Shown here: piece by piece, positions 51,665-58,599 of the stretch | How positions within the stretch are numbered: position 1 is the stretch's first letter | Layout of the letters: each line of letters starts with the position of its first letter | DNA from: an uncultured Holophagaceae bacterium | GTDB taxonomy: Bacteria > Acidobacteriota > Holophagae > Holophagales > Holophagaceae | Assembly (NCBI GenBank): GCA_903937385.1 | Contig: CAIZZF010000008.1 | Span: 124,001 to 188,000, forward strand | Length of the DNA: 64,000 nt | Reading direction: 5' to 3' | Notes under the pieces: model-generated | Database searches by the model: none | What the model was told of the DNA's origin: nothing | Seen by the model: the letters and a program-made list of their open reading frames with translations, nothing else | Translations under genes and position numbers: made by a program

Positions 51665-53185
51665 TCATGCCGAGGGCGGTCCAGCATGTGGGTCCTGCCC
51701 CAGTGACCCGAGATAATGCTTGAGCTCACTGGCGCTGAACGGCTTGGCAAGCAGGGTGACATCCGTATTGGCTGCGATGAGATCAAGGGCGTCCTGGTCG
51801 GTGCGCCCGGTGGCGAGCAGGACCGGTACGCTCGGCCGCAGGCTGCGCAGGAGCGGCAGGGTGGCGCTCCCGTCCAGCCCGGGCATGTTCATGTCCAGGA
51901 TGATGAGATCCGGCTCAAAGCGGGCTTCCAGCTTGGCCACAGCCTCCTTGCCGCTGCTTGCGGTGATGACCGTGTGGCCCAGGAGATCGAGGATCGCCTG
52001 CATGGAGCTCTGGATAAGCTCGTCGTCATCCACCACCAGCACGGTCAGGGAGCGAGGCAGCCTGGCAGGGCGAGGTTCAGCCTTGGGTTGAGTCACCTGG
52101 AGCTGGGGCCCGCAGGTCGGGAAGCGGAGGCTGATGCACGTGCCCCGGCCGAGCTCGCTCTGGATCTCCAGGAGCCCGTGGTGGGCCTTCACCGTGGCGT
52201 AGACCATGGAGAGGCCCAGCCCCGTGCCCTTCCCGACGCCCTTGGTGGAGAAGAAGGGGTCCAGAGCCCGCTCCTGGACGTCCTTCGTCATGCCGGTGCC
52301 TGTGTCCTCCACCGCAACCTCGATCCAGTCCTTGTCCACATTGCGCGTCCGGAGGGTGAGGGTCCCCGATTCGGGCATGGCATCCACGGCGTTGACGCAG
52401 AGGTTCATGAAGGCGTGCGTCAGGGCACCCGCATCCCCGCAGATGGGCTGCAGCTCAGGCTCCAGGAGCACCTCCAGGCAGACCTTGGAGAGGACCGTGC
52501 ACTCCAGCAAGCGGATCTCTTCCTGGAGGATCGTGTTCAAGTCGATGGGGAGGCTCTCGGCGGGACTCTGGCGGGCGAAGGTCAGCAGGGTCTTCACCAG
52601 CTTTCCGCCACGGACCGCGGCCTTGGTGATGGTTTCGAAGGCCCGGTAGGCACTGCTGTCCCTCGGTTGGAGTTCCAGGTGGGCTGAGGCCAGACCGAGG
52701 ATGGCGGCCAGCACGTTGTTCATGTCGTGGGCGACGCCTCCCGCCAAGGTCCCCAGACTTTCGAGCTTTTGTGACTTCTGAAGCTGGGCCTGGAGCGCAC
52801 TCCTTTCCTCCTGGAAAGCCAGCTCCTTCCTCGCGAACAGCAGCTCGGCCGCCCGCTTGCCCTTCTCTTCCTGCTGAAAGATGAGCTCCTTCTTCGCGAC
52901 GATCAATTCCGAGGCGCGCTTCGCCTTTTCTCGGGTCTGAAGGTCGAGCTCCTCGTTTGCGATATACAACTCGTAGGCCCGCTTGGTCTTTTCGTTGTTC
53001 TGGAAAACGAGTTCCTTGTTCGCCACGACCAGCTCGGACGCCCAGTGGGCCTTCTCTGTCCTCAGGAGGGTGAGCTCCCTGTTGGCGTTTATCAATTCAA
53101 TGGCTCTACTTGCGCCGCCAACCCGCCGGGAGACAAGCCGCCATAGCTTCGCCCTGCGAACGAAGGACCGATCCTTGCTGGTCAT
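51665..53185 (-). CDS. Hybrid histidine kinase with 21-residue coiled-coil repeats and receiver
   Basis: 506 residues without membrane segments. The N-terminus has four tandem 21-residue repeats (about 44-127; consensus EK.KRA.ELI.A.KEL.FQ), a three-heptad coiled coil found in several bacterial sensor proteins. Then come a HisKA domain (His153 in GGVAHDMNNVLAAI), an HATPase domain (MNLCVNAVDAM, VEDTGTGM, GKGTGLGLSMVYA) and a C-terminal receiver (VLVVDDDE, LIILDMNMPGLDG, LLAKPFS). It senses an unknown cytoplasmic signal. I use the ATG at 53185 with AGGTGGG upstream. No partner regulator is adjacent. Confidence 0.9.
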   Translation of the reverse strand: MTSKDRSFVRRAKLWRLVSRRVGGASRAIELINANRELTLLRTEKAHWASELVVANKELVFQNNEKTKRAYELYIANEELDLQTREKAKRASELIVAKKELIFQQEEKGKRAAELLFARKELAFQEERSALQAQLQKSQKLESLGTLAGGVAHDMNNVLAAILGLASAHLELQPRDSSAYRAFETITKAAVRGGKLVKTLLTFARQSPAESLPIDLNTILQEEIRLLECTVLSKVCLEVLLEPELQPICGDAGALTHAFMNLCVNAVDAMPESGTLTLRTRNVDKDWIEVAVEDTGTGMTKDVQERALDPFFSTKGVGKGTGLGLSMVYATVKAHHGLLEIQSELGRGTCISLRFPTCGPQLQVTQPKAEPRPARLPRSLTVLVVDDDELIQSSMQAILDLLGHTVITASSGKEAVAKLEARFEPDLIILDMNMPGLDGSATLPLLRSLRPSVPVLLATGRTDQDALDLIAANTDVTLLAKPFSASELKHYLGSLGQDPHAGPPSA

Positions 53186-53298
53186 GGCGGCACCCACCTG
53201 TGCCGATCATGCTCCTGATCCAGGCCGGGAGGGGATTCAATGAGGAAATTCAGGCAGAAAGCCGGGACAGCGTGCTCCCTTTTTCTGGTTCTGCCCTT

Positions 53299-53955
53299 TC
53301 AGCCCTTGGCGCGATGCTTGAAGTGGTCGTAGACGAACCACGCCACGCCCGCGAGCAGGATCACGCCGATGACGGCGTCCAGCTTGTGGAAGTAGGCGCC
53401 GAGGGTGTTCCACTTCTCGCCCAGCTTGAAGCCGACCCAGGCCAGGGCCAGGCACCAGGGCAGGCTGCCAGCGAAGGTGTAGAGGTGGAAGCGCGTGCGG
53501 TCCATGCGGGCGATGCCCGCGGGCAGGGCGATGAAGGTGCGGACCACCGGCAGCAGGCGGCCGATGAAGATGGCCCAGGTGCCAAAGCGCTCAAAGAACC
53601 GATGGGCCTGGTCCAGGTGACCCGTGTGCAGCCAGATGTAGCGGCCGTACTTCTCCACGGCGCGCCGTCCGCCCCAGGCACCCACCTCGTAGGCGGGGAT
53701 GCTGCCCAGGTTGCAGCCGAGGGCCCCGAAGATGCCCGCGATCCAGATCTGGGCCACGGGGTTGTCCGCGCCGAGCCCGAAGAAGGTGAGCTGCCCCTTG
53801 AAGGCGAGGTAGCCCGCGAAGGGCATGATGACCTCGCTGGGCAGCGGGATGCAGGCGCTCTCGATGGCCATGAGGAGCATGACGCCCAGGGGCCCCGCGG
53901 CGGCCATGACGGCCACCATCCAGGCGACGATGGGGGCGAGGAGCTTCTGGAGCAT
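53299..53955 (-). CDS. DedA-family membrane protein
   Basis: 218 residues of the DedA/VTT family: several membrane helices with ESACIPLPSEVIMPFAGYL, the GxxxG-rich reentrant region, and RFGTWAIFIGRLLPVVRTFIALPAG. Members flip undecaprenyl phosphate or phospholipids and affect membrane potential. The start ATG at 53955 has AGGA upstream; the ORF to 54030 would run into smpB. It is divergent from smpB with a 46-bp gap. Confidence 0.9.
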   Translation of the reverse strand: MLQKLLAPIVAWMVAVMAAAGPLGVMLLMAIESACIPLPSEVIMPFAGYLAFKGQLTFFGLGADNPVAQIWIAGIFGALGCNLGSIPAYEVGAWGGRRAVEKYGRYIWLHTGHLDQAHRFFERFGTWAIFIGRLLPVVRTFIALPAGIARMDRTRFHLYTFAGSLPWCLALAWVGFKLGEKWNTLGAYFHKLDAVIGVILLAGVAWFVYDHFKHRAKG

Positions 53956-54001
53956 GAGGGATCCTGAAAAGACGAGTCTACCGGGGGAGTAGACTGTTGG
54001 G

Positions 54002-54457
54002 ATGAGTGAGGATCTCGTCCGCAACCGCAAGGCCTTCCACGACTACCACGTCCTCGATACGTGGGAGGCGGGGATCGCCCTGCACGGTACCGAGGTGAAG
54101 TCCCTCCGGGCGGGCCTGGGGCAGCTCCAGGACGCCTATGTGGACACCGCCAATGGGGAGCTCTGGCTCAAGCAGGCCCACATCTCACCCTACAAGTTCG
54201 GCACCGATGCCAACCACGACCCCCTGCGGCCCCGGAAGCTGCTGCTGCACAAGGCCGAAATCGTCAAGATCACCGCCAAGGTGGTGCGCAAGGGCCTCAC
54301 CGTCATCCCCCTGGCCATCTACCTGAACGCCAAGGGCCTGATCAAGGTGAAGGTGGCCCTGGCCGAGGGCAAGGCCGTGGGCGACAAGCGCGAGGCCCTC
54401 AAGCAGCGCGAGCAGAAGCGCGAGATGGACCGCATCCGCAAGGGTGCGCGGGAGTAG
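54002..54457 (+). CDS. smpB: SsrA-binding protein SmpB
   Basis: 151 residues. It binds tmRNA and delivers it to stalled ribosomes. The hallmark N-terminal DTWEAGIALHGTEVKSLR, the DAYV and HISPY motifs and a basic C-terminal tail (KQREQKREMDRIRKGARE) are present. The ssrA gene is not in the window. The NFACT protein at 21-22.7 kb is another ribosome-rescue-related gene but is not linked. Confidence 0.95.
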   Translation: MSEDLVRNRKAFHDYHVLDTWEAGIALHGTEVKSLRAGLGQLQDAYVDTANGELWLKQAHISPYKFGTDANHDPLRPRKLLLHKAEIVKITAKVVRKGLTVIPLAIYLNAKGLIKVKVALAEGKAVGDKREALKQREQKREMDRIRKGARE

Positions 54458-54469
54458 GGGAGAAACCCC

Positions 54470-55105
54470 TCAGCCCCCCCACCCGCTCTGGGCAAACTTG
54501 GCTAGTTTTTCCTCACTGCCACGCAGGGCCAGGGCGCGGGCGACGTAGCGGCCGATGGGATCCACTTCCAGGTTCACGGGGTCGCCAGGATGCAGGCCGT
54601 CGAGGGCCGTGTGCTTCACCGTCTCGGGGATGAGGGCCACGGTGAACCAGTCCAGGCCGCAGTCCACCACGGTGAGCGAGATGCCGTCCAGGGCCACGGA
54701 GCCCTTGGGCGCGGTCATGGGCGCCAGCTCCGGGGGCATGGCGAAGCGCCAGACGCCCTCACCGGCGGGCCGCACCAGCAGCTGCCCGACGCCGTCCACG
54801 TGGCCCGAGACCAGGTGGCCATCGAGCGGATCCCCCACGCGGAGGGCGGGCTCCAGGTGCAGGGCGGCGCCCAGGGGCAGGCGGCCCAGGGTGCTCTTGG
54901 CCAGGGTCTCTTCGCTCAGCTCGCTCTCCCAGCCATGGGCATCCACGGCCACGCTGGTGAGGCAGACGCCGTTCACCGCGATGCTGGCGCCCAGCTCTGC
55001 CCGCGCCAGCAGGTCCGTCGGGGCCGCGATCCGCAGGCGCGCGCCGCCAGACCGGGAGGACCGGGTTTCCAGGGTGCCGAGCTGTCTGATCAGTCCAGTG
55101 AACAT
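54470..55105 (-). CDS. ribE: Riboflavin synthase, alpha subunit
   Basis: 211 residues in two homologous lumazine-binding barrels. It dismutates two lumazines to riboflavin. MFTGLIRQLG at the start, GASIAVNGVCLTSV and DGHLVSGHVDGVG in repeat one, and KGSVALDGISLTVV in repeat two are diagnostic. The ATG at 55105 follows AAGGGAAGG. It starts 17 bp after the APC permease stop, so the two are probably cotranscribed. I see no FMN riboswitch nearby. Confidence 0.94.
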   Translation of the reverse strand: MFTGLIRQLGTLETRSSRSGGARLRIAAPTDLLARAELGASIAVNGVCLTSVAVDAHGWESELSEETLAKSTLGRLPLGAALHLEPALRVGDPLDGHLVSGHVDGVGQLLVRPAGEGVWRFAMPPELAPMTAPKGSVALDGISLTVVDCGLDWFTVALIPETVKHTALDGLHPGDPVNLEVDPIGRYVARALALRGSEEKLAKFAQSGWGG

Positions 55106-55122
55106 GGTGCGCCTTCCCTTGA

Positions 55123-56697
55123 TCATGACGCAGCTGGGGTCTCCAAGCGGCTCTTCCGAGCCCCGTAGAAGGCGTAGATCACCAGGCCGATGCCCAGCCA
55201 GGCGAAGAACCGGTACCAGGTCAGGGCGGGCAGGCCCTTGGCGATCCAGAAGCAGCCAAGGATGCCCAGGGGGGCGATGACCCAGGCGAAGGGCATGGTG
55301 AACTTCCGGGGGGCCTCGGGGCGGCGGTAGCGCAGGATCAGGACGGCGCCGCAGACGATGACGAAAGCGAACAGGGTGCCGATGTTCGCCAGCTCCACCA
55401 CTTCGTCGATGTTGAGCAGGGCCGCGGGGATGGCGACCAGGAGCCCCGTCAGCAGGGTGGCGTGGGAGGGGGTCTTGAAGCGCTCGTGGACCTTGCCGAA
55501 CCAGGGGCTGAGCAGGCCGTCGCGGCTCATGCTCATGAAGATGCGGGGCTGACCCACCTGGTAGACCAGGAGCGCCGCCGTGGTGGCGATGACCGCGCCG
55601 AAGCTGATGACCGCGGCGATGCCGCCCATCTTGTGCTCGGTGAAGATGTAGGCCAGCGGATCAGCGATGCCGCCCAGCCGCGTGTAGTGGATCATGCCCG
55701 TGACCACCAGGGCCACGGCTGCGTAGATCACGGTGCAGATCACCAGGGAGTAGAGGATCCCCCGGGGCAGGTCGTGGCCGGGGTTCCGGCACTCTTCCGC
55801 GGTGGTGCTCACGGCGTCGAAGCCGATGAAGGCGAAGAAGATGATGGCCGCGCCGGACTGGATGCCGGGCCAGCCGTGGGGCACGAAGGGATGCCAGTTG
55901 GCGGGCTGGATGAAGCGGATGCCCAGGCCCACCACCGCCAGGAGGATCAGCACCTTGACCACCACCATGACGCTGTTGACGCGGGCGCTCTCCTTGATGC
56001 CGATGTAGCAGAGCCACGTGATGAGGGCCGTGATGACCACCGCCAGCAGGTTGATGGTGACGGGATAGCTCCCGATGAGGGGCGCGGCCTTCAGGGTGTC
56101 CCAGTTGGCGAAGGTGGCCGCGCCGTTCACGAGCCCGGCCTTGGCCTGGGCCAGGGCCTGCAGCTTGGCGCCAAGGTCCATGGCCGGAACGCCCTGCACC
56201 AGCTTCAGCGCGCTGCGCGGATCCATGCCCAGCCAGCCCGGGATCTCGAGGTGGAACACGGTGGAGAGGAAGCTCCGGGCGTAGTCGCCCCAGGAGATGG
56301 CCACGGCCACGTTGGAGATGGCGTATTCCAGCAGCAGGTCCCAGCCGATGATCCAGGCCATGAGCTCGCCGAGGGTGGCGTAGGCATAGGTGTAGGCGCT
56401 GCCGGACACGGGGATCATGGAGGCCATCTCGGCGTAGGCGAGGGCCGTGAAGCCGCAGATGAGGGCCACCACCAGGATGCTGATGACCAGGGCGGGGCCC
56501 GCGGGCAGGCGACCGTCGGCGAGGTTCCCGGCGGCGGCAGTGCCGATGGAGCTGAAGATCCCCGCGCCGATGATGGCGCCGATGCCGAACATGGTGAGCT
56601 CGAAGGTGCCGAGGGTCTTGCTCAGCTGGTGCTCGGGTTCCTCCGCGCTGGCCCGGAGCTGCTCGAGGGACTTGGTTCGGAAAAGTCGGTTCAGCAT
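55123..56697 (-). CDS. APC-family amino acid permease (cationic type)
   Basis: 524 residues with 12-14 membrane helices and the APC signatures FGIGAIIGAGIFSSIG in helix 1 and FFAFIGFDAVSTTAEECRNP in the middle. It resembles the CAT subgroup of amino acid transporters. A long loop (about 150-195) before helix 5 is typical of CAT proteins. Transport of a basic or neutral amino acid by proton or sodium symport is likely; the substrate is not certain. It is divergent from the mini-ORF repeat array. Confidence 0.9.
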   Translation of the reverse strand: MLNRLFRTKSLEQLRASAEEPEHQLSKTLGTFELTMFGIGAIIGAGIFSSIGTAAAGNLADGRLPAGPALVISILVVALICGFTALAYAEMASMIPVSGSAYTYAYATLGELMAWIIGWDLLLEYAISNVAVAISWGDYARSFLSTVFHLEIPGWLGMDPRSALKLVQGVPAMDLGAKLQALAQAKAGLVNGAATFANWDTLKAAPLIGSYPVTINLLAVVITALITWLCYIGIKESARVNSVMVVVKVLILLAVVGLGIRFIQPANWHPFVPHGWPGIQSGAAIIFFAFIGFDAVSTTAEECRNPGHDLPRGILYSLVICTVIYAAVALVVTGMIHYTRLGGIADPLAYIFTEHKMGGIAAVISFGAVIATTAALLVYQVGQPRIFMSMSRDGLLSPWFGKVHERFKTPSHATLLTGLLVAIPAALLNIDEVVELANIGTLFAFVIVCGAVLILRYRRPEAPRKFTMPFAWVIAPLGILGCFWIAKGLPALTWYRFFAWLGIGLVIYAFYGARKSRLETPAAS

Positions 56698-56754
56698 GGG
56701 GGCCCTGGGAGAAGACCCATGCTACCAGGGGCCTTCCGGGCTTAGTCTGAAGCC

Positions 56755-56889
56755 ATGAGCACGCAGCAGGAGCGAAGTGCCCCTTTGGCGCAGCCGAAGC
56801 CCGCAGGGCGCGGCGCAGGGAGGCTCCGCCTCGGCGAGCGGAGCGCGCCGGAGCACGCCCAGCGTGCGATAGGCGGAGGCGACGCGTGA
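56755..56889 (+). CDS. Mini-ORF repeat unit 1 (44 codons)
   Basis: ATG...TGA encoding 44 residues, Arg/Ala/Gly-rich, starting MSTQQERSAPLAQPKPAG and ending RAIGGGDA. It is the first of three tandem 131-bp units. The start has no good ribosome-binding site, but the unit ends in GGAGG 6 nt before a GTGA overlap with the next unit. Unit 1 and unit 2 encode the same peptide apart from the start codon. It could be a translated leader peptide or non-functional repeat coding; the sequence alone cannot decide. Confidence 0.5.
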   Translation: MSTQQERSAPLAQPKPAGRGAGRLRLGERSAPEHAQRAIGGGDA

Positions 56890-57148
56890 GCACGCAGCAG
56901 GAGCGAAGTGCCCCTTTGGCGCAGCCGAAGCCCGCAGGGCGCGGCGCAGGGAGGCTCCGCCTCGGCGAGCGGAGCGCGCCGGAGCACGCGCAGCGTGCGA
57001 TAGGCGGAGGCGACGCGTGAGCACGCAGCAGGAGCGAAGTGCCACTTTGGCGCAGCCGAAGCTCGCAGGGCGCGCCGCAGGGAGGCTCCGCCTCGGCGAG
57101 CGGAGCGCGCCGGAGCACGCGCAGCGCACGATAGGCGGAGGCGACGCG
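56756..57148 (+). repeat. Three tandem 131-bp repeats upstream of the DUF58 gene
   Basis: The period is exactly 131 bp (56756, 56887, 57018, ending at 57149). 131 equals 45 codons minus the 4-nt GTGA overlap, so the frame restarts in every unit. Within each unit are inverted words (GGAGGCTCCGCCTC, GCGAGCGGAGC). The array occupies nearly the entire 56698-57147 gap between the permease and DUF58 genes. Confidence 0.92.
56886..57020 (+). CDS. Mini-ORF repeat unit 2 (44 codons)
   Basis: GTG...TGA; the start overlaps the unit 1 stop as GTGA and is preceded by GGAGG. It differs from unit 1 by one synonymous change (GCC to GCG) and the start codon, so the duplication is very recent or is being homogenised. 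It ends in the same GGAGG...GTGA junction. Confidence 0.5.
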   Translation: MSTQQERSAPLAQPKPAGRGAGRLRLGERSAPEHAQRAIGGGDA

Positions 57149-57151
57149 TGA
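57017..57151 (+). CDS. Mini-ORF repeat unit 3 (44 codons)
   Basis: GTG...TGA, again chained by GTGA on both sides; its stop overlaps the GTG start of the DUF58 gene. It has four amino-acid changes relative to unit 2 (Pro to Thr, Pro to Leu, Gly to Ala, Ala to Thr), making it the most diverged and perhaps the oldest copy, next to the gene it feeds. Confidence 0.5.
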   Translation: MSTQQERSATLAQPKLAGRAAGRLRLGERSAPEHAQRTIGGGDA

Positions 57152-58098
57152 AGCTCTGGAACGATCGCCGCCTGCGCCTGTCGCTCACGCGGCTGGGGGT
57201 GCAGTACCTGCTGGTCCTGCTGGCGGTGGGGGCCTTCTCGGTGAACACCGGCAACAACCTGCTCTACCTGGTGTTCGCCCTGATGCTGGGACTGTTCCTC
57301 GTCTCGGGCATCCTCAGCCGCCGCGTCCTCCAGGAGCTGCAGGTGACGGGCCTGGAGGCGGGCAGCCTCTTCGCCCGGGTGCGCGGCGGCCTCCGGCTGC
57401 GGCTGCAGGCCACCGGACGCGGACGCCTCCGGGGCCTCGAGCTGCACCTCACCCTGGACGATGCCACCGTGCAGCCGGGCTTCCTGGAGCGGGACACCCA
57501 GACGGGCGAGTCGGTGGTGGTCCTGCATGCCCGGGCGGGCCACCGGGGCTGGACCCGGGTCCGCGCCCTGGAGCTGCGCACCTGCTATCCCTTCGGCCTG
57601 ATGGAGAAGGCCCGAATCCTGGCGCTGGAGGAGTCCCTGCTGGTCCTGCCGCACCCCCGCACCCCCCCGGCCGCGCCCGCCAGCTGGCGGGGGGAGGGCC
57701 GCCACAGCCTCCTGAAGGAAGGGACCAGCAGCCCCGAAGGCACCCGGCCCCTGCGGCAAGGCGACGCGCCGGGCCGGGTCCACTGGAAGCGCACCGCCCA
57801 GCGCGGGCAGCCCTGGGTGCGGACCTTCGAGGAGGACCGGCCCCTGGGCATGCACCTGCGGCTCGACTTGCGGGCCTGGGGCCCCGGCCGGTCCTTCGAG
57901 CGCGAGCTGGAGCGCCTCTCGGGCGCAGTCCTGCAGGCGCGGCTCCAGAAGCGAGCCATCAGCCTGGAGCTGCATGACCCCGTGGGCGTCCGGGAAGTCC
58001 GGGGTCACACGCCCTGCTGGCACGCCCTGGCCCTGGCCCAGGCGACCGGAACCGGCGAGGACACAATCAGCCACGCGGTGGCAGCTCCGCTAAGCTGA
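57148..58098 (+). CDS. DUF58 domain-containing protein
   Basis: 316 residues. Two N-terminal membrane helices (about 18-55) precede a beta-rich region and a DUF58 motif (RPLRQGDAPGRVHWKRTAQRG, near 205-225). DUF58 proteins usually sit beside MoxR ATPase and transglutaminase genes and help assemble or activate envelope complexes; none of those are adjacent here. The GTG start and its ribosome-binding site GGAGG are both supplied by the last copy of the tandem repeat. An alternative internal start is possible, but the first residues KLWNDRRLRLSLT fit the family. Confidence 0.8.
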   Translation: MKLWNDRRLRLSLTRLGVQYLLVLLAVGAFSVNTGNNLLYLVFALMLGLFLVSGILSRRVLQELQVTGLEAGSLFARVRGGLRLRLQATGRGRLRGLELHLTLDDATVQPGFLERDTQTGESVVVLHARAGHRGWTRVRALELRTCYPFGLMEKARILALEESLLVLPHPRTPPAAPASWRGEGRHSLLKEGTSSPEGTRPLRQGDAPGRVHWKRTAQRGQPWVRTFEEDRPLGMHLRLDLRAWGPGRSFERELERLSGAVLQARLQKRAISLELHDPVGVREVRGHTPCWHALALAQATGTGEDTISHAVAAPLS

Positions 58099-58116
58099 TA
58101 GCCCCTGGAGGCTCTG

Positions 58117-58533
58117 GTGTTTGATGATCCGCTCTCCCCGTCCTGGACCCCGCTGCTGGAAGCGGCCTGGCAAGCCCGGGAGCACGCTCATGCCCCGTAT
58201 TCCCACTTTCAGGTGGGCGCCGCCCTCCTCACAGCCACCGGCGAGGTGGTGGCGGGGTGCAACGTGGAGAATGCCGCCTACCCCGTCACCCTCTGCGCCG
58301 AGCGGGGCGCCCTGAGCGCCGCCGTGGCCGCCGGTCTCCGACCGGGCGGGCTGGTGGCCGCGGTGGTGGTCACGGACGTGGCCGAGCTGACCCCGCCCTG
58401 CGGCGCCTGCCGTCAGGCCCTCATCGAGTTCGCAGCCACCCTGCCGGTACTGCTGGCCAACCGGACCAGCCGACGTCTCCATCGCTTGGAAAATCTGCTA
58501 CCACACAGTTTCACGGGCAGCCATTTTCAGTAG
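58117..58533 (+). CDS. cdd: Cytidine deaminase
   Basis: 138 residues. It deaminates cytidine and deoxycytidine. The zinc site is complete: CNVENAAYPVTLCAERGAL (Cys and Glu) and PPCGACRQAL. The GTG start at 58117 follows GGAGG; it lies 18 bp after the DUF58 stop, so the two are likely cotranscribed. Confidence 0.93.
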   Translation: MFDDPLSPSWTPLLEAAWQAREHAHAPYSHFQVGAALLTATGEVVAGCNVENAAYPVTLCAERGALSAAVAAGLRPGGLVAAVVVTDVAELTPPCGACRQALIEFAATLPVLLANRTSRRLHRLENLLPHSFTGSHFQ

Positions 58534-58599
58534 TCCTATCCATTCCCGGCCGCCCCGCCTACACTCTTTGAACCCCGCCAGAAATCCCGAGGCAGCTGC

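Noticed and set aside
54470-55250. FMN riboswitch upstream of ribE or the permease
   Set aside because: I found no conserved RFN-type stem arrangement; the space before ribE is only 17 bp and the region before the permease is the repeat array.
56755-57151. CRISPR array
   Set aside because: The repeated units are 131 bp, contiguous and without unique spacers, and there are no cas genes.
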